Shown one piece after another: positions 16,110 to 25,181 of a stretch of DNA of 64,000 bases (positions are counted from its first letter, which is position 1; each line of letters opens with the position of its first letter). This DNA is from CBFGRV01 sp965651265 (lineage in GTDB: Bacteria; Bacteroidota; Rhodothermia; Rhodothermales; VXPQ01), in contig CBFGRV010000016.1 of NCBI GenBank assembly GCA_965651265.1, positions 8,433 through 72,432 on the forward strand, given 5' to 3'. A model generated the notes under the pieces. It did no database searches and was not told the origin of the DNA. It was given only the letters and a program-made list of their open reading frames with translations. The position numbers and the translations under genes were made by a program.

Positions 16110-19100
16110 CGAATCACGGCCAGTTTGATCAGTGCCATCTCCTCTTCCCCACCCGTCGTTCTGGCCCGGTAGCGGGCGAAATAGAGCCCGCTGGGGACAT
16201 CGGCCGTCCATTCGAGCTCTGTCGCGATTCCGGCCTGCACGACGCCAAAATCAAGGTCCCCTACGAGCGCACCGCCGGCGTCCACGATCTTGAGTGTCAC
16301 GCGGGCGTTTCTGGAGGTGCGTATCCGAAAATGAGTGCTGCTTCCCTCCACCGGATTTGGCCAGTTGTAGGTCTCGGATCGGACGATGAGCGCGTCCGCC
16401 AATCCATCCGGGGGTGCACCTCCTACGTGGTGGCTGAAATTCCGGTTCGCCGAATCCCCGTACAGTCGACCCCAACCCACGGATGCGACTGGGGGGATAC
16501 GCCATCCCTTGACCTCGCCATCCTCCGAAACGACATGCAATACATTTCCGGTCAGGAGCGGCGTCGCCCTGGCTCTATGGCCGACCTCCAGCGGAAATCC
16601 GGCTCTCTGACGCGTTGGTCCCAAGGCATGAAGATAACCTCCCTCGCCCGGGACGAGGATCGTCCAATCGTCCTCGGCTTCAAACTGCAGGAGCAAAGGT
16701 TGCCCGGATATCGTGTCTGTGGCTCGTCGAGGGAAATCTCGTACCATCGCCCCACTCTGGGTAAACGCCAACAGCCACGGCCCGTACGTGGCGAGCACGT
16801 CCAGATGACCGTCGTCGTCCAGGTCGAACAGAACCGGGTGGGGGCCTAGCGTCGCCTCCATCATCGGCTCGCCCCGCCTCACGGCAGCCGACTCCGCGGC
16901 CGACCGCACATCCACTTCCAGGACGGAGCCGTCCGGCCTGAGGAGCAATAAAGAACCGGACTCAATGATCGGGATGGCGCCCACGATGCCATCTGAATCC
17001 TGCCCGAAGATCGGATACCCCACCGTGTCTTCCGGTGGGATAGAGTAGGTCCACAACCGCGGATTCCCGAGAGAACCGGCACCCGTTCTCCCAGCCACGA
17101 TCAGCTCGTCTTGGACGCCCGCTGGTGGGGCGGTCAGCCCCAGCAACGCGCCGAATTCGGAAGCGTCGCGCAGCTCGGCCGACGTGGGCGTAGCCTCGAG
17201 AAGATGGGTGTCCGACGAGGTCTGAAGCACGATGTGAATGCGGCCGCTGCGCGCCCCGACGATCGGCGAAATCGGGACAGCCTCCGACACGCCGGTCCGC
17301 AGCTCTAGTATCCAGGCCGGGTTGGCTTCCGGCTCGTTTATAGTCCGCGCCTCTAACCTCAGTCCGTCATCTCGCGTCAGGACGACGATGTGACCGTCGC
17401 TGATTAGCGGCGGTGCCAGTGACCGGACGAGCGCCCCGGACTCGACGAACACGGCAGCACTCGAGGACGCGCTGTATACGACCGGTCCCGAGGGCGAGGA
17501 AAAGACGAGAGACCCCGGTCCAAAACGAATTCCCTCATTCCGAATCGTGGCTTCGGCATCTGTGTAGGGATCGAGACGCTCCAGTCCGTCGACCTCGGCA
17601 AGCCGGTATGTGAAACTCATTGATGCCGCGGGCGACGAGAAGTCTTCAAGCACGATGAAGCTCGGTCCACCCGCGTTCGTCTCACTCCCTGGATGCGTAT
17701 CCGGCCCAAATCGATTCTGGTAGAGTCGAATCCGGCTTCCGGCCTCGGTCAGCACTTCAACGGGGTTGCCCTCATAGAAATAGTCGAACGGGGTGCCGAT
17801 ATCGGCCTGTGGACCGAATGGGCCCGAAGGAAATCCGATGTCTTGCGCGCCATCCGCTTCCTCGAGATCGATCGCCCGGTTGTTCGCGCCGACATTCACG
17901 GCGTTCCGTGGTAAGCCGGCGACCAGCCGCCGCTCATCTACATGCCAGATGAGAACGCCCCCGTTGAGGGGATTCTCATTCTCATCGACGCCACCGGGCA
18001 GGGCCCAATCATAGTTGTCGACCGCCACGACCACGCCCCCAACAAATCCACCGATGTTGAAGCTATTGAACTCAGGATCACCGTTCTGAATGTGCTGCTC
18101 GATGACCTCACCATCCGCCTGGCGAACGGTTAGGATAAGCCCGTCCTCCTCAGGATCTCGGTATCTATTTTCGACGAGGAAGTACTCTGCGTCAGAAACG
18201 GAGGCGCGGGCAGAAGGGGATCCTCCGGGCTCGGATGCGGCCCGCAGCTCCACCACCTGAGGCCCACCGCCCGTGAGCTCGATGGGTTCCGTCCACCCCA
18301 GATAGCACTTCGTCCACGCCGTGGGCTCGGGCGGGAAAAGCCCCCGGTACGCGAAAATGCCCAATGGATCCATGAGGCCGAATGGGCCAATAGCGCTCTC
18401 ACCGGTTTCGGTGTCGAAGAGATCCGGCGCACCCAGGTAGTTAAAAAAGCTGGCCGCGAGCAGTCCGTTGATGGAAAGCTCGAGCAGGAAAGGCTCGTCG
18501 ACGATGAAATCCATTCCGAGACGCGTCTCCGTCCGCGGCAGAATCATCGTGTGGTCGACCGCGAATCCATTGAAGCTCACGTCTCTGACGCCCAGCCGGG
18601 ACAACGCCGCGCGATCGAAGAAGAGCGACGGCAGGTCTTCCGGGGTTTTGTCCAGCGTCGTTCCGATGAGCTCGATGTCGCGCCCGACGCCTGCGTGGAA
18701 GATCAGAAAAGCGGTCCGCTCCGGGTCGAATCCACTCAGATCGAAGTCGATCTGCTGGTCAGCCAGCGACCAGGCCTCCTCGACGAGGGCGGCCAACTTC
18801 GCTAGCTCGGTATCGCTCGACGCATCGGGTCCGGTGGGCGCATAGTCGCCCATCCTACCGGAAACCTGTACGATCTCGGGCAGCAGGTGCGTCCGAAGCG
18901 TCACCTGGCCGTCCGAAACGCGTTCGACATAATGCTCCAGAAAATCGAGGTGTGCTCGAAAGTATCCGGCATCGTGGGGGAGCGGATCGACGGCGGGCTC
19001 GAGTCCGCCATAGAGGTCGTCGGCGAATCGCCCCGTGCCCGTCGTGAAGCGCGTTGTGTCGCTCTGAAACTCGACGCGAAGCGCCACCAGATCGTACTCG

Positions 19101-19306
19101 CCGAGAGCCGGCTTGCGAAGTCGGCCATCCGCCGAAACGGATACACGCGAGGCCCTATCCGATCCCGCAAGCGCCAGCCGCATAGCGCGCACGTCATCAG
19201 CCAGCTGCACGCCACTCTGCGCTCTCACGCCGCCGGCTACGAGCAGCGCGAGGATGGCCCACACCGCCGCGAGCCGCGTCGATCTCGCCATGCCGTCGAC
19301 GCTCAT
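16106..19306 (-). CDS. M6-like metalloprotease homologue without zinc motif, with T9SS type A sorting domain
   Basis: 1,066 residues with a signal peptide (LAAVWAILALLVAGGVRA). The N-terminal 450 residues follow the immune-inhibitor-A (M6) layout, but where the family has HEFGHxLGxPDLYD this protein reads ASFFNYLGAPDLFD (A285, S286, N289), so all zinc ligands and the catalytic glutamate are gone. The surrounding M6 landmarks GPFGLMD and the W-K-C-YLGW segment remain. A propeller-like region with FG-GAP-style repeats (VLFDLDDDGHLDVLATYGPW) follows. The C-terminus (YNWPNPVEGSSTHF onward, SGLYFARYRA, ending LIKLAVIR) is a T9SS sorting domain. Probably a surface-exported binding or scaffold protein. 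It follows porV by 78 bp. Confidence 0.82.
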   Translation of the reverse strand: MSVDGMARSTRLAAVWAILALLVAGGVRAQSGVQLADDVRAMRLALAGSDRASRVSVSADGRLRKPALGEYDLVALRVEFQSDTTRFTTGTGRFADDLYGGLEPAVDPLPHDAGYFRAHLDFLEHYVERVSDGQVTLRTHLLPEIVQVSGRMGDYAPTGPDASSDTELAKLAALVEEAWSLADQQIDFDLSGFDPERTAFLIFHAGVGRDIELIGTTLDKTPEDLPSLFFDRAALSRLGVRDVSFNGFAVDHTMILPRTETRLGMDFIVDEPFLLELSINGLLAASFFNYLGAPDLFDTETGESAIGPFGLMDPLGIFAYRGLFPPEPTAWTKCYLGWTEPIELTGGGPQVVELRAASEPGGSPSARASVSDAEYFLVENRYRDPEEDGLILTVRQADGEVIEQHIQNGDPEFNSFNIGGFVGGVVVAVDNYDWALPGGVDENENPLNGGVLIWHVDERRLVAGLPRNAVNVGANNRAIDLEEADGAQDIGFPSGPFGPQADIGTPFDYFYEGNPVEVLTEAGSRIRLYQNRFGPDTHPGSETNAGGPSFIVLEDFSSPAASMSFTYRLAEVDGLERLDPYTDAEATIRNEGIRFGPGSLVFSSPSGPVVYSASSSAAVFVESGALVRSLAPPLISDGHIVVLTRDDGLRLEARTINEPEANPAWILELRTGVSEAVPISPIVGARSGRIHIVLQTSSDTHLLEATPTSAELRDASEFGALLGLTAPPAGVQDELIVAGRTGAGSLGNPRLWTYSIPPEDTVGYPIFGQDSDGIVGAIPIIESGSLLLLRPDGSVLEVDVRSAAESAAVRRGEPMMEATLGPHPVLFDLDDDGHLDVLATYGPWLLAFTQSGAMVRDFPRRATDTISGQPLLLQFEAEDDWTILVPGEGGYLHALGPTRQRAGFPLEVGHRARATPLLTGNVLHVVSEDGEVKGWRIPPVASVGWGRLYGDSANRNFSHHVGGAPPDGLADALIVRSETYNWPNPVEGSSTHFRIRTSRNARVTLKIVDAGGALVGDLDFGVVQAGIATELEWTADVPSGLYFARYRARTTGGEEEMALIKLAVIR

Positions 19307-19384
19307 GTACAGTCAGGTCGTGTGCGGCTTGCGGAACGCGGCAATGTGATGGCTCAACCAGGAAAACAGCTTTGCGCCCGCCGC

Positions 19385-20530
19385 TTACTTCAGGAAGTTC
19401 AGAAGCAGCGAGAAACGCATGGTGTTGGCGAGTGGATGGTGCTCTTCGAGCGCGTAGATGTACGAAAAATCGACCCCGATGATGTTCCATCGGATGCCCG
19501 AGCCGAAGGTCAAGAACTTCCTGTTACCGTTGTACGGGTTCTCGTAGAAGTACCCACCCCGAAGCGCGAATAAGTCTTTGTACCAGTACTCAAGCCCCAA
19601 CCCGATGGTCATCTGTTCGAAGGCATTGAGCGTTTCCATCTCGGCCTCCGACTCGCTCTGAGCATTCGAGCGCACCGAGATCGGCTGCCAGGCCGTGAAG
19701 ATCGCCTTGTAGAAGGGGTCGGCGCGCCGGCCATTGATCGAGTCCGGTTCCACGCGAATGAGCATCTTGTTGAAGTCGTTCGCGAAGGTGAGTTTGTTGT
19801 ACTCGTCGAAATTCAGCGTTACCGCGTATCCGAATCGGAGGTTCGTGGGGATGGGGTCGGCCTGGCCCCTGTCCGAGTACTGAATCTTCGGCCCCATATT
19901 GGCCAGATTGAATCCCAGGTTGATGTCGATGCCCATATTGCCCGCATCGATCTGCGGGAATCGGTACAAGCCGGCCACATCGACGCCAGTCGCGATCCCG
20001 GCGCTCGTCTTTTGTCCACCGACATTGACGCCCGGCGCCAGATTGGAGTAGATCAGTCGAATGCCCGTACCCAGGGCGAAGCGCTCCGTCACGTTCGTGC
20101 CGAAGGATGCGCCCACGGCGAGGTCATAGGATCGAAAGACGTCGATGAAGTTGTTCTGCTCGTCGCGCCACTCGTGCTCGCCCAGGAAAAGGTAGGTCAG
20201 ATGGGCGCCGAACGTGCCGATCCCATCCACGTGGTGTTTGGCCGTGAGGTATTCATAAAACAGCCCGGCATTGAACTCCGGCAACCAGTTCGAGTGCGTC
20301 AGCGAAGCCTCGGTCCCCTTCTGGTAGGCGAGTCCCGCCGGGTTCCAGAAAATGGCGTTCGAGTTGTCGCTCAGCGCCACGCCGGTATTCCCCATCCCGG
20401 CCGAGCGGCTGTCAGGCTCGATCTGTAGAAAGACCACGGCCGCTCCGCCTACCTGCGCTGCGGCGGTACGCGTCGTTGCAGCGGCCGCGATAACGCTAAG
20501 AAGCAGGACAAAAAGAATGTTTCTGCACAT
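19385..20530 (-). CDS. porV: type IX secretion system outer-membrane protein PorV
   Basis: A 381-residue beta-barrel of the FadL-like PorV/LptO family. The signal peptide (ILFVLLLSVIAAAATTRTAAA) is followed by the characteristic LQIEPDSRSAGMGNTGVALS and NAIFWNPAGLAYQKG. The C-terminus is short and ends in aromatic strands. PorV shuttles cargo from the SprA translocon to the PorU-containing attachment complex at the outer membrane and binds the sorting domain of cargo. It directly follows porU, the same order as in Porphyromonas gingivalis. Confidence 0.93.
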   Translation of the reverse strand: MCRNILFVLLLSVIAAAATTRTAAAQVGGAAVVFLQIEPDSRSAGMGNTGVALSDNSNAIFWNPAGLAYQKGTEASLTHSNWLPEFNAGLFYEYLTAKHHVDGIGTFGAHLTYLFLGEHEWRDEQNNFIDVFRSYDLAVGASFGTNVTERFALGTGIRLIYSNLAPGVNVGGQKTSAGIATGVDVAGLYRFPQIDAGNMGIDINLGFNLANMGPKIQYSDRGQADPIPTNLRFGYAVTLNFDEYNKLTFANDFNKMLIRVEPDSINGRRADPFYKAIFTAWQPISVRSNAQSESEAEMETLNAFEQMTIGLGLEYWYKDLFALRGGYFYENPYNGNRKFLTFGSGIRWNIIGVDFSYIYALEEHHPLANTMRFSLLLNFLK

Positions 20531-20595
20531 GATTCAGTCTCTGTTTACTGCGTCCGTCGCGCCCGCGGCGCACACACGCGTTTTAGCTATTACGT

Positions 20596-23500
20596 TCAAC
20601 GAATTACGGCAAGTCTTTCTATATGCTCGGCCACATGGCGGCCGCCATCCATCGAGTCGATAGATACGCGCACCTTGTAGAGATATATCCCGGACGCGAT
20701 TGGATTCCAGTCTTCATCGCGCCCATCCCACGCCACCTGGACGGGTCCGGCCGTCAAAACACCCGAAGGCAGGGCCTCATCGCTGTCCAGTGTTCGTATC
20801 GGCCGGCCTGATAACGTATAAATTCGTATCTGTACATCGGCAGGGGTCCCGCTCGGCTGATTGTGCTCGAAAATGAACCTCGTATTGCCGCTGGTCGGAT
20901 TCGGATAGTTGAAAACGTTCTTCAGAACGAGCCCGTCCGCCGAGGATACGTAGAAATCGAGTGTCGCCGTGCTCGAGTTGTTCAGCACATCCCAGGCGCG
21001 AAGGGTCAGCGTGTGCGGTCCATCCTCCAGCTCCACCGGGTACTCTTCGAACGAGTAGGTCACCCTGCCGCTGCGATAGGAATTCGGGTCGCTTTCGAAT
21101 CCCGCGCTGATATCGACGGCATTCTGATCGTCTCCATCCACGATGAGCAGCATCTCGTGGCCAACGCCGGCACCGACCGTGTTGATGCCGCTATCGTCGC
21201 GCAGCTTCACGATGAGCCTCGGGTGGCGCGGTGTCATCCCGCCCGAAACGAACGTCGTATCGTTCAAATAGAGCGCGATCTCTGGCCCTTCATGATCATC
21301 CGGCGGATTCGCAGCCGTGCCTCCGACCACGACATTTTCCGTATACCCAATAGCATGCTCGGATCCGTACCGGGCATACACGCTGACGCGCCCGGCCTCG
21401 TTGCTGTACGAAATATCCTTCGGCACGACGAACGTTGCGTCGAACCGCCCACCCACTACCGGCACGGTGCCGCGCCAGATGAGGTCCTCCCGGACGATGT
21501 AATAGTCTTGCGGCATGGCGACCCGATTCTCGATCTGCACCCGCCTGGCCGCATCGTAAACGGTCACGTCGGCCTGGCCATCGAAGCTCGTATTCAGATC
21601 GCCGGAAGGCGTTCGTATGCTGCCGCTAATTTTTACCTCCTCCAGCGCCCGCATCTGAGGCTGCCCATCGACCGGTTGCCCGTTGATGGCATCAACGGTC
21701 GCCTCGCTGGGAGGAAGTCCGAGGCGCATCGTGGGATCGCCCAGCAGGTTGAATTTTCGATTGTTGCCCTGTAGGCCGGCATTCGTGTTTTTCGCCTCTC
21801 GCAGTGCATCACCGATCCGCCGTGGAAGCCCCTGTTCGTCCCGAATGAACATGGCCGTATTCAGCGCCCGGTTCAATCCCACGTTCAGGATGTTGATGTT
21901 GGCGTCCGTGTAAACGAGCCGGACGGTCGTCATTAGCGCGACGGCTCCCCCATCGGGATTGAGCAGCATCGACTCGGCCGCCGATTGCTCTTTGGCAAGA
22001 TCCCACCATCCGAAGGAGCAGGTAGCCGTCACGACGATCGGAAGGCGGTCCAGATTCCGAAGCGCGAGCGCGTCGCTCTGCGTGAAAATCTCTTCCTGCG
22101 CCAGGCTGAATTCGCCGCCATGTCCGCTGTAGTTCATGATGAGGACGCCCTCATTCAACGCCGCGAGGAGGTCGCGCCTTGCGCCCGGCAGCCGCCATCC
22201 GTTCAGGAACTCGCGCGTGTAGGAGATCCCGTAAATCTTGCGAAGATTGATGGCGGGCTCCTGCTGTCGAATCAGCTCGGCGACCACGTCCGAATTCTGC
22301 GTGTGAAGGTCGGGACGATTCTCGAGAACTGGTCGGATGCCGTTGTATCCGTCGTCGGCGACGAACAGATAGCGGGTCCGCCACGAGCCGTAGGTCTCCG
22401 GATTCTCGTAATGCTTGATCTTGGCGACCACGGCGGCTACTTCTTCGAGGGTTTGAGCCGGAATCCGGCCAACGCCGATGTCGACCCGTTCCGTGCTCAC
22501 GCCATAGTATATCCCGGGCCACGCCCAGATGCCTTCCTCAGGATCGAGCAGGCCGAAGTAATCGTCGCTCGTATAGGACAAATCCGGGTCGAAGGAATCC
22601 TCCGTTTCATAGGGGAGAATCCAGTTCGTCAGCTCGGGTTGTTGCGAGTCGCCGCCCAGATTCCGGAAGTTGAAGTGGCCATCTCCGAGGAGCAGCGCAT
22701 ACCTCAGTCGGCGCGAGTCATCCGTCGAGCGATCATAGAGAAACCGGAAGTAATCGCGGATGGCGCGCATGTCCTGCAATCCGCCAGAGAACTCGTTGTA
22801 GATCCGTGACACCACGGCGACCTCAACATTCAGTCCGTCTTCCCGGCGATACTCCGCGAAATCATCGGCAACGCCGCGAAACGCCTCCGGCGTCACGATG
22901 ATCAGGTCGGGGTACGCGGTGATTCCGTGGAGATTCTGGTTATCGACCCTCTGTGCGGTGGCCGGATTCAGAGCGCGTCCATTCTGCGGCAGGAATGCGA
23001 AAATCTCGCGAGGCCGGCTCCCACCGGGCAGCTCTAGCTGAACGCGGTAAACATTTCCGCTCTGCTGAACGCCCAGGCGCCGAATCCCGCCGTGGTCGGT
23101 CACATCCCAGACGTGAGGCTCGGCGCTAAATCCCGAGAGCTGGAGTTCGATCCGCCCGGCCATTTGGGCCGGGGTAGCGAATCGAAGCGAGTCCCCGGAG
23201 GCCGTCAATCTGCGCGGATAAAAGGCGCGGGCCCAGTCGATGGCTGCTTCGGGGGCCCCCTGTGCATCCGGACTGAATCGCATGGTCACCTCCAGCACAC
23301 CGCTCGCCCCAAGCTCCTGTGCGAACGTGGCGATCCCGGCAACCGCAATGGCGGATGTCTCGCTGGAAGTCACTGCCCGGCTGGCACGCAGTTGCCCGAG
23401 CCGTTGGCTACCCGAGTCGAATACGACCGTAGCCACAGGGTTGGAGCGGATGGCTGTGCGGATCTGATAATTGACCGTGCCGCCGGCGAATCCCGGAAGC

Positions 23501-24615
23501 GGAACACCCTCGAACACGGCTCGCGAGCCTCCGCGCAGCACAGTGTTGCTGACCCACGTATGGCCCGTCCCATTTTCCTTGCTCCACATGAACTCGTCGA
23601 AATCGCGGAAAACGCGCCCGATGACCTCATTCACAGGCTGTGCATCGGAAAAACCCGGGAAGGATGGATTCCCGACTGAGGCCCCCTCTTCATCTGCAAT
23701 GCGGATAAAGTAGTAGTTCTCTCTGGAGAACGGGTTGACGTAGTGCTCCCAGCCCGCCTCTGTGTGCCTCCATCCATTCGCCCCCTTTCCGTAGAATAGC
23801 ACGTAGTCGCCGGCATCGAACGACCCGTCGCCGCCGCCCGCCCGAAAAACGGCATTCTCCACGAGGTCGGCAGGGCGCGGAGCGCTGTTCAGCGCGGGCA
23901 GCGGCTCGCCACCGTTACCCAGAATCTGAATGTGGTTCGGGTCGATGTCGTCGGGCGAGCGATTCAGCCCGGGAAGGCCCGCTATGAATTCCCGATCGAT
24001 GCGGAAAATTCCTTCCCCGACCACCGGAATCTTGTAGATGATGCCATCGGCCAGCCTGCTCCGCGTCACCTGGAGGTGGGGATTCGTCTGCACGCTCAGT
24101 TCGGTTAGGGCCTTCGACGGCGCCGGGCTCAGGTGCATCACGGCCCGGACCTTCGTATAACGGCGCACCGAACCGGACTCGTATCTCACGAGGCGAAAAA
24201 CGAGGTTCACCAGCGATCGCCCCCTCGACCGCCCCAGGTTGGCGGCGAAAGCGACGGGGCCCGAGAATTCCTTGACACTTCCCGTGTCGGCCGGAGGAAG
24301 ATCGACTTCATCGTAGGCCGCCTCCAGCACCGACACCTGCGGCAAGGCGTGCGAGGGCAGTTCGTAGGTGCCGGAGACCAGAGGCAATCCGCGGGAAAGC
24401 ATCTGCGCGGCGTCGGATGAAAATTCCGACAGACCCGTCGAATCAATGATTTGAGACATAGGGGCGCCCCACCTTGCGGTTACCTCTACCACGATCCGGT
24501 CATCACCCTCCTCTATGGTCCGGATGTCCACATCCTGTGCCCGAGCCGAACCCATGCCGGCGAGCAACAGCAATGCCACTCCGAACCGCGTGATGTGAGC
24601 GGGATGTGCGCCCAT
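20596..24615 (-). CDS. porU: type IX secretion system sortase PorU
   Basis: 1,339 residues with a signal peptide ending at about ARA-Q27. The gingipain-like C25 peptidase domain holds the dyad, seen as NYSGHGGEFSL (H832) and VVTATCSFGWWD (C866). The C-terminus has NYPNPTSGNTRFIF and GIYLYKVRV, ending ERLAVIR, a sorting-type domain that PorU keeps. PorU removes the sorting domain from T9SS cargo and joins the new C-terminus to lipopolysaccharide or another anchor on the cell surface. It is first in the block, upstream of porV, an M6-like cargo and a protease-barrel fusion. A folded leader lies 52-107 bases upstream. Confidence 0.93.
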   Translation of the reverse strand: MGAHPAHITRFGVALLLLAGMGSARAQDVDIRTIEEGDDRIVVEVTARWGAPMSQIIDSTGLSEFSSDAAQMLSRGLPLVSGTYELPSHALPQVSVLEAAYDEVDLPPADTGSVKEFSGPVAFAANLGRSRGRSLVNLVFRLVRYESGSVRRYTKVRAVMHLSPAPSKALTELSVQTNPHLQVTRSRLADGIIYKIPVVGEGIFRIDREFIAGLPGLNRSPDDIDPNHIQILGNGGEPLPALNSAPRPADLVENAVFRAGGGDGSFDAGDYVLFYGKGANGWRHTEAGWEHYVNPFSRENYYFIRIADEEGASVGNPSFPGFSDAQPVNEVIGRVFRDFDEFMWSKENGTGHTWVSNTVLRGGSRAVFEGVPLPGFAGGTVNYQIRTAIRSNPVATVVFDSGSQRLGQLRASRAVTSSETSAIAVAGIATFAQELGASGVLEVTMRFSPDAQGAPEAAIDWARAFYPRRLTASGDSLRFATPAQMAGRIELQLSGFSAEPHVWDVTDHGGIRRLGVQQSGNVYRVQLELPGGSRPREIFAFLPQNGRALNPATAQRVDNQNLHGITAYPDLIIVTPEAFRGVADDFAEYRREDGLNVEVAVVSRIYNEFSGGLQDMRAIRDYFRFLYDRSTDDSRRLRYALLLGDGHFNFRNLGGDSQQPELTNWILPYETEDSFDPDLSYTSDDYFGLLDPEEGIWAWPGIYYGVSTERVDIGVGRIPAQTLEEVAAVVAKIKHYENPETYGSWRTRYLFVADDGYNGIRPVLENRPDLHTQNSDVVAELIRQQEPAINLRKIYGISYTREFLNGWRLPGARRDLLAALNEGVLIMNYSGHGGEFSLAQEEIFTQSDALALRNLDRLPIVVTATCSFGWWDLAKEQSAAESMLLNPDGGAVALMTTVRLVYTDANINILNVGLNRALNTAMFIRDEQGLPRRIGDALREAKNTNAGLQGNNRKFNLLGDPTMRLGLPPSEATVDAINGQPVDGQPQMRALEEVKISGSIRTPSGDLNTSFDGQADVTVYDAARRVQIENRVAMPQDYYIVREDLIWRGTVPVVGGRFDATFVVPKDISYSNEAGRVSVYARYGSEHAIGYTENVVVGGTAANPPDDHEGPEIALYLNDTTFVSGGMTPRHPRLIVKLRDDSGINTVGAGVGHEMLLIVDGDDQNAVDISAGFESDPNSYRSGRVTYSFEEYPVELEDGPHTLTLRAWDVLNNSSTATLDFYVSSADGLVLKNVFNYPNPTSGNTRFIFEHNQPSGTPADVQIRIYTLSGRPIRTLDSDEALPSGVLTAGPVQVAWDGRDEDWNPIASGIYLYKVRVSIDSMDGGRHVAEHIERLAVIR

Positions 24616-24666
24616 GGGATGAGAATTCGCGCGTCAAGCCGAAGGGCGGCCTCTGACGATTCAGCC

Positions 24667-24722
24667 TGTTACGAACCTAGACCAGGTGATAGACTACCGG
24701 TTGTGCCGGGATTGTCGTAACA
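24667..24722 (-). promoter_or_regulatory. structured leader candidate upstream of porU
   Basis: Outer arms TGTTACGA (24667-24674) and TCGTAACA (24715-24722) are perfectly complementary and enclose two further hairpins: ACCT/AGGT with loop AGACC, and CCGG/CCGG with loop TTGTG. The predicted shape is a three-way junction in the porU leader. No known riboswitch class was recognised. The arms alone could also be an operator. Confidence 0.35.
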
Positions 24723-24810
24723 GATCTTTCGATAAGCGCAGTCTTGGGAGGTGTAGGGAAGAGTCGGGTGGCGTTCAGCCGGCCCTTCAGGAGGTCACGT
24801 TTTAATAACC

Positions 24811-24818
24811 CAAATCTA
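24811..24818 (-). promoter_or_regulatory. possible -7 promoter element for porU
   Basis: On the minus strand this reads TAGATTTG, a full match to the Bacteroidota -7 consensus TAnnTTTG, overlapping the end of the upstream 98-residue gene. No TTTG -33 partner was found at the right spacing, so support is weak. Confidence 0.3.
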
Positions 24819-25112
24819 TGAAGTTCCGCGAGCATCTACGCGTTCCAGGTAGCTGTCGATCTCCTCTCTTATACGCGAGACATCCCGCAATCCCTCGGCC
24901 ACCCGCTCGCTGGCCTCTTCGATGTCCCGCACGGGACCGACCACATCCTCACTGAGGTCCAGCGTTTTTCCGAGCTCCAGGACGTATTGCGCGTTTCCGG
25001 AGACGATGGCCAACGGGTTGTTGGTATCGTGGAAGACTTTCGACAGCACTTGCCGCAGCTGCCGGATCACCTCGATCGGGTCCGCATCTTCACGAAATCG
25101 GGGTACGTCCAT
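24816..25112 (-). CDS. orphan histidine-kinase dimerisation-domain-like protein
   Basis: A 98-residue protein that looks like an isolated HisKA (DHp) four-helix-bundle half. Residues 24-42 read SKVFHDTNNPLAIVSGNAQ, close to the H-box of sensor kinases (typically SHEINNPLAxIxGxxQ), with H28 as the possible phospho-accepting residue. A second amphipathic helix follows (VRDIEEASERVAEGLRDVSR). No ATP-binding domain (N, G1, G2 boxes) and no sensor domain follow; the gene stops at residue 98. It might dimerise and act as a phosphotransfer partner like ChpT or Spo0B, or bind another kinase. It lies between a metallo-hydrolase gene (69 bp) and porU. Confidence 0.65.
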   Translation of the reverse strand: MDVPRFREDADPIEVIRQLRQVLSKVFHDTNNPLAIVSGNAQYVLELGKTLDLSEDVVGPVRDIEEASERVAEGLRDVSRIREEIDSYLERVDARGTS

Positions 25113-25181
25113 CTGCTATTCGGGTCTGAGGATGTTGTGCCTGTGGTACCACCTCTCCAAAGCCTCCGCCGTCTCGACTCG

